Numbered from the stretch's first letter, positions 1-7,073 are shown. The stretch: 20,341 bases of DNA from Deltaproteobacteria bacterium (GCA_018644785.1 JABGPV010000062.1:1-20341), one strand, 5' to 3'. The notes: generated from the sequence alone by a model not told the origin. A program made the numbers and translations.

Positions 1-1
1 C

Positions 2-304
2 AGCGGGAGTCCGTCCCTGGCTTTTCGGCTTGAAATCGCTGATAAAGTGATTGCCTATACTGGAGATACAGAATGGTTTGACGGCCTCATTCCCCTCCTG
101 AAAAATGCGGATCTGCTGATCGCGGAAAGCTACTTCTATGATAAGGACATTAAATACCATCTCAATTATCGGACGCTTATGGAACAAATGCCGTTATTGA
201 AACCAAGGAAACTCCTGCTCACCCACATGAGTCAGAACATGCTGGATCGGCTGGAGAAGATCGATACAAAAGCCGCTTATGACGGCCTTGATGTTCACAT
301 TTAG
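2..304 (+). CDS. MBL-fold metallo-hydrolase (RNase Z/arylsulfatase-like), 3' end only
   Basis: The reading frame is open from the left window edge, so the N-terminal half with the HxHxDH zinc motif lies outside. What is visible matches the C-terminal part of a metallo-beta-lactamase-fold hydrolase: a Y-T-G-D-T segment (the Asp that bridges the two metals in this fold), then NADLLIAES, and a late LLLTHMS whose His is the usual last metal ligand. This is the arrangement of RNase Z-like and related phosphodiesterase or hydrolase families; the substrate cannot be told from the fragment. The gene is convergent with the livF remnant that starts 7 bases after its stop. Its last five codons and stop lie inside the 85-bp direct repeat that recurs at 4266-4350, where the equivalent of the TAG stop reads TGG. 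The family call is good; the specific function is unknown. Confidence 0.8.
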   Translation, partial: SGSPSLAFRLEIADKVIAYTGDTEWFDGLIPLLKNADLLIAESYFYDKDIKYHLNYRTLMEQMPLLKPRKLLLTHMSQNMLDRLEKIDTKAAYDGLDVHI

Positions 305-371
305 TGGGCCTCATCCCCCCAGATAGGCCTTTTCCACCAGCGGATTGGCGACCAACTCCGCTGAAGCTCCT
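287..371 (+). repeat. Direct repeat copy 1 (MBL 3' end plus livF 3' end)
   Basis: This segment aligns without gaps to 4266-4350 at a constant offset of 3979 bases, with 75 of 85 positions identical by eye. Bases 308-351 are a perfect 44-base match. The left part is the end of the MBL gene, the right part is the end of livF on the minus strand. It marks the left edge of the accessory islet. Confidence 0.85.
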
Positions 372-373
372 CG
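311..373 (-). pseudogene. livF: livF 3'-end remnant (last 20 codons)
   Basis: Read on the minus strand, this piece encodes RGASAELVANPLVEKAYLGG and a stop. The intact LivF (4290-5003) ends KGASAELIANPLVEKAYLGG. Upstream of codon -20 the similarity ends abruptly and there is no gene body, start or ribosome site, so this is a stranded tail. Within the aligned part (up to 371) the five differences from the intact copy are four third-position changes and one conservative Ile/Val change. That is the pattern of two genes that diverged while both were functional, not of decay after a recent duplication. The tail therefore probably comes from another livF allele or paralogue brought in by recombination. 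Confidence 0.8.
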
Positions 374-475
374 AAGTTAATAGGATTTTCCAGCTTCAAT
401 ATTTTTCTCATACGGCAAATGCCCCCAATATGGCTTTTACTCTAACACAAAACCCCCTTCACGCAAAAAAAGCGG

Positions 476-505
476 TTGACCCTTGGTTATTTGCTGCAAT
501 AATAT
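476..505 (+). promoter_or_regulatory. Putative sigma-70 promoter for the MNT/HEPN pair
   Basis: TTGACC at 476-481 and TAATAT at 500-505 are separated by 18 bases, 60 bases before the first ATG of the pair. The match is fair on sequence and spacing only. The surrounding 374-565 stretch is A/T-rich and shows no gene. Confidence 0.4.
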
Positions 506-565
506 CGAAAAATCATTAAAAAAATCAGTTGAATCTCCAATAATTATGAATAACGGTGAAACAAA

Positions 566-901
566 ATGGTGATTTCAGAAAAAGAAGCAGATCATTTGCA
601 TGATTTTAAAAAAAAGGTTTTGAGAGCCTTTCCACACCGGATCAAAGGTATTGCTCTCTTTGGTTCAAGAGCGACGGGCCGGGCCGGAAAACATTCTGAC
701 TATGATGTTTTCGTCAGGGTGGATAAGCGTGACAGGAATCTTGTCGATGCCATTTTCGATATGGCATATGATATTTACATCGACAGCAATCTAAGTGTTG
801 ATATTTCCCCCGTCATTATATCTCATGATTATTTTGAATCGAGATTATCCCAGGAACGCAAAATCGCCAAAGACATTGTGGAACAAGGCATTTCGTTGTG
901 A
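566..901 (+). CDS. MNT-type minimal nucleotidyltransferase (MntA-like antitoxin)
   Basis: This 111-residue protein has the size and core motif of minimal nucleotidyltransferases. At residues 33-47 it reads GSRATGRAGKHSDYD, the GSxxxG...SDxD signature whose two Asp (D45, D47) bind metal. A third acidic residue in VDISPVI (about D79) completes the usual triad. In the MntA-HepT toxin-antitoxin family such proteins act as antitoxins, in characterised cases by AMPylating the HEPN toxin partner. The next gene overlaps by four bases (GTGA) and encodes a HEPN domain, the expected partner. The catalytic residues look intact, while the partner is shortened, so this may now be an orphan antitoxin. Family assignment is strong; activity is inferred. 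Confidence 0.85.
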   Translation: MVISEKEADHLHDFKKKVLRAFPHRIKGIALFGSRATGRAGKHSDYDVFVRVDKRDRNLVDAIFDMAYDIYIDSNLSVDISPVIISHDYFESRLSQERKIAKDIVEQGISL

Positions 902-1155
902 AACAAGAGAGTAAAAGAAAAAATGCAGCTGAAGCGTTATCCCATGGCGATGAATCACTGCGTGCTGCGCGTGTTCTCATTGATGCTGAACTTTTTCGAG
1001 AAAGCATTCCCAAGCTGTACTACGCCATGTTCCATCCCATCAGAGCTTTGCTTTTTGCCAAAGGCTTGGAACCGAAAAGCCATGGCGGCGTGAACCATTA
1101 CTTCAATACCCATTTTGTTGGAACGGAACTTTTCCCAGCGGATGTAAAATTCTAA
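898..1155 (+). CDS. HEPN-domain protein, C-terminally truncated (HepT-like toxin remnant)
   Basis: Starts with GTG overlapping the stop of the nucleotidyltransferase gene. The 85 residues match the first two thirds of a HEPN domain: a helix with AARVLIDAELFRESIPKLYY, then AMFHPIRALLFAKGL and EPKSHGGVNHYFNTHFV. HEPN partners of MNT proteins are normally about 120-135 residues and end in a helix with the RxxADY or Rx4HxY type RNase motif. Here a TAA follows PADVKF, and no continuation of that helix is visible in any frame before the next gene's ribosome site. The catalytic C-terminal motif is therefore missing, and the protein is probably an inactive toxin. It could also be a natural short variant, but the abrupt end right before an unrelated gene favours truncation. 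Confidence 0.75.
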   Translation: MKQESKRKNAAEALSHGDESLRAARVLIDAELFRESIPKLYYAMFHPIRALLFAKGLEPKSHGGVNHYFNTHFVGTELFPADVKF

Positions 1156-1170
1156 TCCGACAATGTCTAT

Positions 1171-1186
1171 TTGAAGGAGAATTCAA
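1171..1186 (+). promoter_or_regulatory. Ribosome binding site inside a small inverted repeat
   Basis: TTGAA (1171-1175) and TTCAA (1182-1186) are inverted and enclose GGAGAA, the Shine-Dalgarno of the lipoprotein gene starting at 1187. The stem is only five base pairs with four A/U pairs, so any effect on translation would be modest. It fixes 1187 as the start. Confidence 0.4.
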
Positions 1187-2020
1187 ATGCAAAAAGTGGT
1201 TTTTTCCATTCTTATTGGGTTTCTTGCCTTGTCGTTGTTGGTATCATGCGGTGACGGGGACCACCCGACCGACTCCGCCGAGGGGGGATTAGGTGGCACA
1301 CAAGATGTCGTTACAAATACCTGTACAGACTACACCGTCTATTGGGTGGACGAATGTCCGGTTGGGGAAAGGTGCCTCACGTTCAAGAATAGCTGCTCAA
1401 AAGACGTTTTCCTGATGTACAATGTTGGATGCAACTCTGACGGCACTGCCGGTTCGCCACAGTGCAATTGTACGATGGGACCAAAGCTCGAGAAAAATGG
1501 GGGAGTTAAATACTGGAAGATCGTAAATGGGGATTATTCTTCTAGTTCCCCCACCTATGAGCCTGACTGTCTCACAGAAAGTCTGCAAGTCATGGCAAAC
1601 TACAAACAGAATCAATGTGTTTTAGGTACCCGGATAGAGTTTACAGCCGGGAACAGCCGTGACCCTTATGGCAAGTTCGACAGTCCCAATATCTCGACAC
1701 AGGCATTAGCCACCCCCAAACCCGAGGGAACTTATTACAGCGTCCCAGTCTCCTTTAAGTCCGACATTCCCTGCTCGCAAGATTCATCCAATGACTGTGG
1801 CTGCCGTCCTCTCTACTGCAACACAATTGATTGCCCCGACGCTTACCTGACTCCTACGACAAACGGTTGCTCCAACTGTGATGCGCCGGGGGTTGGGTGC
1901 CAGACCACATTCGGCAATTTTGGTTCTCCGGCAGGATTCACCATCGAATACTGTCCCAACGATTGTCAGACCACTGGAGGCCCTTGCCCAAGCTGCCAGA
2001 CGGCGGGCCTGTGCTTATGA
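1187..2020 (+). CDS. Cys-rich lipoprotein with thaumatin-like features
   Basis: 277 residues with a clear lipoprotein signal: a positively charged start, a hydrophobic stretch (VVFSILIGFLALSLL) and lipobox LVSC, with Cys at residue 21. The mature part is very rich in Cys (more than 20), which suggests many disulfides outside the cytoplasm. Several pieces recall the thaumatin / PR-5 fold: LTFKNSCSKDVFLMYNVGC near the start (compare the family's F-x-N-x-C...V-W opening), GTRIEFTAGN, YYSVPVSF, DCPDAYLTP, and a final AGFTIEYCP like the family's closing YxIxFCP. The order of these pieces is also right. Bacterial thaumatin-like proteins are uncommon and their roles unclear. A strong GGAG sits 6 bases before the ATG. 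The lipoprotein call is firm; thaumatin-like is a tentative fold recognition. Confidence 0.65.
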   Translation: MQKVVFSILIGFLALSLLVSCGDGDHPTDSAEGGLGGTQDVVTNTCTDYTVYWVDECPVGERCLTFKNSCSKDVFLMYNVGCNSDGTAGSPQCNCTMGPKLEKNGGVKYWKIVNGDYSSSSPTYEPDCLTESLQVMANYKQNQCVLGTRIEFTAGNSRDPYGKFDSPNISTQALATPKPEGTYYSVPVSFKSDIPCSQDSSNDCGCRPLYCNTIDCPDAYLTPTTNGCSNCDAPGVGCQTTFGNFGSPAGFTIEYCPNDCQTTGGPCPSCQTAGLCL

Positions 2021-2846
2021 AATGATAACAGTAGTGATGCGGGAAACCTGGATGAGGTGACCAGTTCTCTTTTAAAATACAGCAGCATTTTTTCAGCACG
2101 AAACAATTGATCCAGCAGCTTTGCGAAATTCTAGTGATCTTGATACGGGAGAATGATGCACGTTATGTTGCCGGTTAGATTATGTTGTGTGTGTTTATTT
2201 TATTCAAATCAAAGAAAAAGGGCTTTTCAATCCTTTTTATTCCTTTTTTTTCATTTAATTGCTTTTATTCCTCTCTATTTCTATGTATAGTATTATTACC
2301 ATGAAGGTTCAATCTCAATAGTTTTCAATCTGAAGTGGTAAGAGATTAAGAGTCGTTCCGATAGCTGTATACAAGCGTATGGGGTAGATTGCATGGAACC
2401 AGGATGCCGTACAAAAAGCAACAAGCCTACCCTGAGCTTATTGCTTCAGGGTCGCGTTTTCCGCTGTTCGCCAGCATAGGAGGAGTGTTCTCAGAGGCCA
2501 TAATTATGTTATGGGTTTTTTAGGAAACCAATCGAATTCTTAGATAACTCATTGATATTGTTACCGTATCACGACATCCCAAACTCGCTCAGAATTCTCC
2601 TTTTCTTTCAATGGGTTAGGGCAATACACAACATAATGCACGAAACCACGTATCGGAGGTGCTGACAAATATCAAGAAATCCTGTCCTTTCCTTAAGCCG
2701 ATTTTTATTAACATTGTGGGACGGTTTTTCTAACCTAAAATCACATAAATAGCCCTAAACCCCGAATTGGTCGGCACAACGATTTCAATGGCTCGCGGCG
2801 ACTGTTAATCTACAGACAAACCCTTCAATAGGAAAGGAGCAAAACG
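2021..2846. other. 826-base stretch without a convincing gene
   Basis: No ORF with both a ribosome site and protein-like composition was found on either strand. The left part (about 2160-2300) is T-rich low-complexity DNA. A hairpin at 2430-2451 (CCCTGA / TCAGGG with an inner GC pair) is the only clear structure; it is not followed by a T-run and so is not an obvious terminator. Promoters for the gene at 2847 probably lie near the right end but none stands out. Confidence 0.6.
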
Positions 2847-3362
2847 ATGAGGAAAAAGGTCAGTATTAGTTTTTTGATTTATTTTTATGTAATGGGGGCC
2901 GTGGCTATGTTCACTGGAGCCGCACATGCAGAAAGTAGTGTGACTGGTTTTTCGGGCGGTTGGACATGCGCTACTTTGTCCAGCGATGGTACTACGGCCG
3001 ACGCCGGTTTAAACACTTCCCGCCATATGCTTTATATGGATGGAACTATTAGTGGAACTACTAGCGTTGACCACTGGAGGGGGGAACCACTTGCAGACCA
3101 CACGATGAATTGGGCCGCGATGACCGTTGAAGGAACAGCCGAAGAAGGGGCGTACTGGGTCAGGATGCAATACAACCTCAAGAAGTACCACATCAATGAG
3201 TCATACGACTACTTATGCCTCGGCTCATCTTTCGACGCTCAACAGATACCGTATGAGATGGACTGTACTATAGGGGTATTGGTCGGAACAACTACTATGC
3301 ATCCCGGGACAATCGTGATGCAGCGAGCCCATTGTCAAAGGCTGGACCAACAAATTAAGTGA
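2847..3362 (+). CDS. Secreted protein of unknown function
   Basis: 171 residues, preceded by AGGAAAGGAG with good spacing to ATG. The N-terminus is a Sec signal peptide: RKK, then the hydrophobic SFLIYFYVMGAVAMFTGA, with likely cleavage after AHA (about residue 28). The mature protein of about 143 residues begins ESSVTGFSGGWTCATLSSDG and contains four Cys, enough for two disulfides. I do not recognise the family. It is rich in Gly, Thr, Ser and aromatic residues, which fits a small beta-rich exported domain. The upstream neighbour, the Cys-rich lipoprotein, is also exported, so this islet may carry envelope or secreted functions. It lies about 830 bases from that gene and is probably transcribed alone. 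Confidence 0.7.
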   Translation: MRKKVSISFLIYFYVMGAVAMFTGAAHAESSVTGFSGGWTCATLSSDGTTADAGLNTSRHMLYMDGTISGTTSVDHWRGEPLADHTMNWAAMTVEGTAEEGAYWVRMQYNLKKYHINESYDYLCLGSSFDAQQIPYEMDCTIGVLVGTTTMHPGTIVMQRAHCQRLDQQIK

Positions 3363-3952
3363 AGCGTAGGTCGGCAACAGAGTCCCATGGCAGCTCAATC
3401 AACCTGCTGACGTTATAGCCTCAGAATGGCGAGGGGATTATTGGGGCAATGTGTTGCAAGAAGACCCACCGGGCCAGCATTACCAAGCCCAGCCCGTGCT
3501 CACATTACCCACCGCTTTGCGTACTCTCTGAGCCGGGTGGAACCACAAGGTTCCCCCGGCTCTTGCTCATAAAGCCGGATCGCACGCTCAACGAAATTAT
3601 ACTGGGTCTTTTGGGCGATGCTAAGCCCTTCAGGTCTGACGCGACAATGCCTATATCATAGTTGCGTCAAGAAATTTTCATCCCACAGAACAATACCTCT
3701 GGCAGCCTTCCGTTGTGGGGGAGTAAATGTATGGGCAGGCCTCAACAAGATAAAGGCTCAGAAATGACCTGGGACATGGAATTTTCTGCACGTTGGAAGT
3801 CAAGGATTATTATCTCATTCGCGAATCGCCATCGTGTCCGATAAATCGCTTATACACAATCTAAGCATGAGTGGTGATACGACTTTTTTATCTCAGCGCC
3901 GGTAGTTTTTGTGAAATGAGCTCACAAACCAAATTTTTAGGGGGAAAATCTT
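3363..3952. other. 590-base stretch without a convincing gene
   Basis: The short ORFs here lack ribosome sites and have compositions unlike proteins. The main structure is the long hairpin at 3530-3562, listed separately. The right end holds the ribosome site (AGGGGGA at 3939-3945) of the zinc-ribbon gene. Confidence 0.55.
3530..3562. repeat. Strong 14-bp hairpin with ACAA loop
   Basis: GAGCCGGG (3530-3537) pairs with CCCGGCTC (3555-3562), and GGAACC (3539-3544) with GGTTCC (3549-3554). One T (3538) bulges and the loop is ACAA. This is by far the most stable short hairpin in the islet. No T-run follows on either strand, so it is not a standard intrinsic terminator. It could be the end of a lost mobile element or a structured RNA. 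Confidence 0.6.
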
Positions 3953-4123
3953 ATGGATTACGAAATTAAAAATATTGAGATGGAAGACGAGTTTAAGGTT
4001 TGTCCGTCTTGTGGATACGAAGATGGTTTTCACTCCATGTTCAAAAATGAGGGCGGTATCACCAAATGGCTTTTTATCTGCCCATCCTGTCACGACGTTT
4101 TTAATATAGGTTTCACAATTTAG
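3953..4123 (+). CDS. 56-residue zinc-ribbon protein
   Basis: This short gene has a clear ribosome site (AGGGGGA, 7 bases before the ATG). The product starts MDYEIKNIEMEDEFKVCPSC and contains two CPSC knuckles, at residues 17-20 and 43-46, 22 residues apart, which is the spacing of a zinc ribbon with four Cys ligands. Between them lies GYEDGFHSMFKNEGGITKW, and the end is HDVFNIGFTI. The protein is acidic at the start and has no signal or membrane segment, so it is cytoplasmic. I recall similar tiny zinc ribbons in Desulfobacterota but know no function; protein or nucleic-acid binding are both possible. It sits just inside the right repeat of the islet and may be host DNA or part of the islet. 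Confidence 0.8.
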   Translation: MDYEIKNIEMEDEFKVCPSCGYEDGFHSMFKNEGGITKWLFICPSCHDVFNIGFTI

Positions 4124-4265
4124 AAAAATTTTTCACACGGAGCAGGTGGTTTGGAATCCTGTCGAGGACAGTTTTTTGGAACCATTTTAAGGCTTAGCCC
4201 GATGTCTATGCCATCGAGGGGATGGCTCATTAAAAGGTTGAAACGGTGATTCAAGGCCGCTGTTT

Positions 4266-4350
4266 CTTGAAGTTCTCATTTGGTCAGCCTCATCCCCCCA
4301 GATAGGCCTTTTCCACCAGCGGATTGGCGATCAACTCAGCCGATGCCCCT
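4266..4350 (+). repeat. Direct repeat copy 2 (right edge of islet, inside livF 3' end)
   Basis: Ungapped match to 287-371. In this copy the livF part belongs to the intact gene, while the MBL part (4266-4286) is a relic: the position of the MBL stop TAG reads TGG and no MBL gene body precedes it. Short, gapped similarity to the MBL gene (around 4249-4262 against 268-280) may continue leftward but is too weak to claim. Confidence 0.8.
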
Positions 4351-5003
4351 TTCAACGAAATGACCCCGTTTTCAAGTACGTAACCCCGTTGGGCGAACCT
4401 TAACGCCATGCGGGCGTTCTGTTCCACCAGCAAAATGGTGGTCCCTTCCCCGCTGATGGCCTTTAATGCCTCAAAGACGTCCAGCATTAAAAGGGGCGCC
4501 AGGCCCATGGAAGGCTCATCTAGGAGCATCACCTGCCGGGCGCTCATGAATGCACGGCCAATGGCCAGCATCTGTTGCTCTCCACCGCTCAGGGTGCCGG
4601 ATTTTTGAGATTCACGCTCTTTCAGTCGCGGAAAAATGGCGAATACCTGTTCCATGTCGCGCAAAATTTCCGGCCGGTCTTTACGGGCAAAGGTGGCCAG
4701 CTTCAGGTTTTCCAGAATGGTCATGTTTCCAAAAAGCCTGCGCCCCTCCGGAACGTGGGAAATGCCCAGTTCACTAACGACCCGGTCCGCGGGATATTTG
4801 AGGAGGTCCTTTCCTTTGAATGTCATTCGGGTCCCGGGTTCCACCGGAACCATCCGCGAGATGGCCTGAAGGGTGGTGCTTTTTCCCGCGCCATTGGCGC
4901 CGATCATACAGACAATTTCCCCGCGGTCCACCTGAAAATCAAGACCTTGAAGGGCCTTGATTTTTTCATAGGAGACCCTCAGATTTTCGATTTCTAAAAA
5001 CAT
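4290..5003 (-). CDS. livF: Branched-chain amino-acid ABC transporter, ATPase LivF
   Basis: 237 residues, the normal LivF length. ATPase motifs are all present: Walker A GANGAGKST (residues 35-43), signature LSGGEQQ (138-144), Walker B VMLLDEP with catalytic Glu (158-164), and the switch region LLVEQNARMAL where LivF has Gln rather than His. The end, NPLVEKAYLGG, is typical of the family. It is one of two cytoplasmic ATPases that drive uptake through LivH/LivM. The ATG overlaps the stop of livG by one base (TAATG), so translation is coupled. It is the last gene of the operon; its final 20 codons are duplicated at 311-373. Confidence 0.95.
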   Translation of the reverse strand: MFLEIENLRVSYEKIKALQGLDFQVDRGEIVCMIGANGAGKSTTLQAISRMVPVEPGTRMTFKGKDLLKYPADRVVSELGISHVPEGRRLFGNMTILENLKLATFARKDRPEILRDMEQVFAIFPRLKERESQKSGTLSGGEQQMLAIGRAFMSARQVMLLDEPSMGLAPLLMLDVFEALKAISGEGTTILLVEQNARMALRFAQRGYVLENGVISLKGASAELIANPLVEKAYLGG

Positions 5004-5773
5004 TACGCCACGATGTCCTTCCCCAGATAGGCATCAATGACCTTGGGATTATTCTGGATTTCCAAAGGGTTTCCTTCCGCAATCACTTCACCGAACACCA
5101 GTGTCTGGATCTGGTGGCAAAGCTCCATTACCACTTTCAAACGGTGTTCAATCAGGAAAATGGCGACCCCAAAGGTTTTGTGGATCAACCGGATGATCTC
5201 CATCATTTGCAGCAGTTCTTCAGGGTTCATGCCCGCGGTGGGCTCATCCAGAAAGAGAACTTTGGGTTCTGTGGCCAGGGCCCGGGCCATCTCGACCCGT
5301 CGCTGGGCGCCATAGGGCAGCTGAAGGACATTCTGGTGGGCAAAACTTTCCGCCCCCACCATCTCCAGCAGTTCAAGCGCTTTCACTTCGATGGCTTCTT
5401 CCTCCCGGTTTCGTTTGGGGGTTCCCAAAAAGGCCCCTGCAAGACCGTAGGTCAGACGCGAATAACGGGCCATCTTGACATGTTCCAGGACGGTCATGTG
5501 GCGCCATAGTCTCAGGTTTTGAAAGGTTCGACCCAAACCCCTTGAAGCGATCTGATGGGGCCTTAACCCCACGATGTTTTCCTCCTCCAGGAAAATGCTG
5601 CCCCTGGTGGGATGATGAATGCCCGTAATAAGGTTGAAAACAGTGGTTTTGCCCGCCCCGTTGGGTCCGATGAGACCCCGAATCTGACCCGGTTCAATTT
5701 CAAGATTATACTGGTGCACCGCCCGCAGGCCCCCGAAATAGTGCGTCATGTTTTCGACCTGGAGAAGCGGCAT
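5003..5773 (-). CDS. livG: Branched-chain amino-acid ABC transporter, ATPase LivG
   Basis: 256 residues from the ATG at 5773. This start is chosen over an in-frame TTG at 5785 because GAGGA lies five bases upstream and the livM stop is only one base away. Motifs: Walker A GPNGAGKTT (36-44), the LivG-type signature LPYGAQRR in place of LSGGQ (152-159), Walker B VLFLDEP (172-178) and switch His in LIEHR (H210). The insert around residues 104-126 (YSRLTYGLAGAFL...) is usual for LivG. It pairs with LivF as a heterodimer beneath the LivHM channel. Confidence 0.95.
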   Translation of the reverse strand: MPLLQVENMTHYFGGLRAVHQYNLEIEPGQIRGLIGPNGAGKTTVFNLITGIHHPTRGSIFLEEENIVGLRPHQIASRGLGRTFQNLRLWRHMTVLEHVKMARYSRLTYGLAGAFLGTPKRNREEEAIEVKALELLEMVGAESFAHQNVLQLPYGAQRRVEMARALATEPKVLFLDEPTAGMNPEELLQMMEIIRLIHKTFGVAIFLIEHRLKVVMELCHQIQTLVFGEVIAEGNPLEIQNNPKVIDAYLGKDIVA

Positions 5774-5774
5774 C

Positions 5775-7064
5775 TCAGTCCTCAATTCGGGTTTGGATTT
5801 TGGGCTTAATCAAATTTCCCACATTGAATTCCCTGAAAGCGATGAGCCCCGTAGGCCGGAAAATCATCACCAGGATGAGCAGAAGGGGAATAATGATCCA
5901 CTTCAATATTTCAAGGGGCCGTAACGCCTCACTTAGAAGACTGAGGCTGACCGCCCCAAGGATGGAGCCGTAAACCGAATTGAGCCCTCCGAAATAGACC
6001 ATGGCCAACATTTCGGCCAACCGCTGAATGCCGAAAGTGCTGGGGTTGATGTAGCGAAGCACGTGGGCAAACAGTCCCCCTGCAACCCCGGCCCAGAATG
6101 CGGCAAATAAAAACCCCGTCATTTTGGTCCGCCGGGTGTTCACGGTCATGGCATCGGCCGCGGTTTCATCGTCTCGCACGGCATTTAACGCCTTGCCAAA
6201 GGTAGATCGAACAAAATTATTGATAACCCAGACACAGAGCACCGTCCAGATGAACACCGTGGGCAGATTGGCCCAGTTGGGCTGGCTGCCCATCCCCCGG
6301 GGACCGCCCACCACTTCCAGGTTCTCAAAAAGGCTTTTAACGATAAACATGAACGCCAGGGAAATAATGGCCAGGTAATCACCGCGGGTTCGAAAGGAGG
6401 GAATGGCCACCACCAGGGCCCCCAGAGCTGCCACCAGACCCCCTGCTATCAGGGCCAGTGGAAACAGAAACGGCCCCAGGGAGGGTGGTAGAAGCGCCTC
6501 TCCAAACAGCCTGTCATTGACAAAAAGGCTCAGGGTAAAAGTGGATGCCACGTAGGCCCCCAGGGCCATGAACCCGGGATGGGAGCAGCTGAACTCTCCC
6601 ATGTATCCGTTAATGACATTGAGACTCAGGGTCAGCATCACGGCAATGAGGGTGAATTTGAGGGTCAACAGCCGGTAGGCGCTGAGATCCGACCAGGTGT
6701 GCAGAACAGCGTATAAGAGGACCAGATGGATCAATACGGAAAAGGGCTTTGAAAACTGAAGCAGACGTTTCGCCGCCTGATTGGCCAGCCCCGAACACAA
6801 CCGACCCACAAGGGCCAGGGGCATGCCGTAGATGACCAACACATAAACCAGGACGCTGGGGATCAGCAGGGGTTTTTTCAGCATAACGAGGGCGCCGAAC
6901 AGGACCGGTATTTTGGGCAGCCCCAGCAGTTCCGAGAAAGGGTCTCCCGCAATGTGTTCCAGGATTACCGCTCCCAGGGCGCCCAGCAGCCATCCCAGCA
7001 AAGGAACCGGGGCCCAGAAGCGTTTCAGCCTGAACCGCCAGTCGCTATTTGTTTTGGACGTCAT
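5775..7064 (-). CDS. livM: Branched-chain amino-acid ABC transporter, permease LivM
   Basis: 429 residues, longer than the roughly 300-330 of simple LivM forms because of an extra hydrophobic N-terminal part (about residues 1-130), as also seen in E. coli-type LivM. The conserved core starts around LKFTLIAVMLTLSLNVINGY and has the family segment FSCSHPGFMALGAYVAS. Later come GPRGMGSQPNW and RDDETAADAMTVNTRRTKM, the cytoplasmic coupling loop that contacts the ATPases. The end is IIIPLLLILVMIFRPTGLIA. About nine to ten membrane segments are visible. It starts 9 bases after livH and ends one base before livG. Confidence 0.93.
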   Translation of the reverse strand: MTSKTNSDWRFRLKRFWAPVPLLGWLLGALGAVILEHIAGDPFSELLGLPKIPVLFGALVMLKKPLLIPSVLVYVLVIYGMPLALVGRLCSGLANQAAKRLLQFSKPFSVLIHLVLLYAVLHTWSDLSAYRLLTLKFTLIAVMLTLSLNVINGYMGEFSCSHPGFMALGAYVASTFTLSLFVNDRLFGEALLPPSLGPFLFPLALIAGGLVAALGALVVAIPSFRTRGDYLAIISLAFMFIVKSLFENLEVVGGPRGMGSQPNWANLPTVFIWTVLCVWVINNFVRSTFGKALNAVRDDETAADAMTVNTRRTKMTGFLFAAFWAGVAGGLFAHVLRYINPSTFGIQRLAEMLAMVYFGGLNSVYGSILGAVSLSLLSEALRPLEILKWIIIPLLLILVMIFRPTGLIAFREFNVGNLIKPKIQTRIED

Positions 7065-7073
7065 GATAAATAT

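Noticed and set aside
304..519. 71-residue plus-strand ORF after the MBL gene
   Set aside because: It reads across the reversed livF tail and A/T-rich DNA; no ribosome site.
2153..2293. 46-residue ORF beginning MMHVMLPVRLCC
   Set aside because: Has a weak GGGAG upstream but is mostly a T-rich low-complexity run giving Phe/Leu/Ser; no protein-like pattern.
3530..3562. Domain V of a group II intron (starts GAGCC, 33 bases)
   Set aside because: It lacks the GNRA loop and the two-base bulge of domain V, and no intron-encoded reverse transcriptase or domain VI is visible nearby.
3449..3844. Two 60-70 residue plus-strand ORFs
   Set aside because: One reads through the long hairpin; neither has a ribosome site or recognisable domain.
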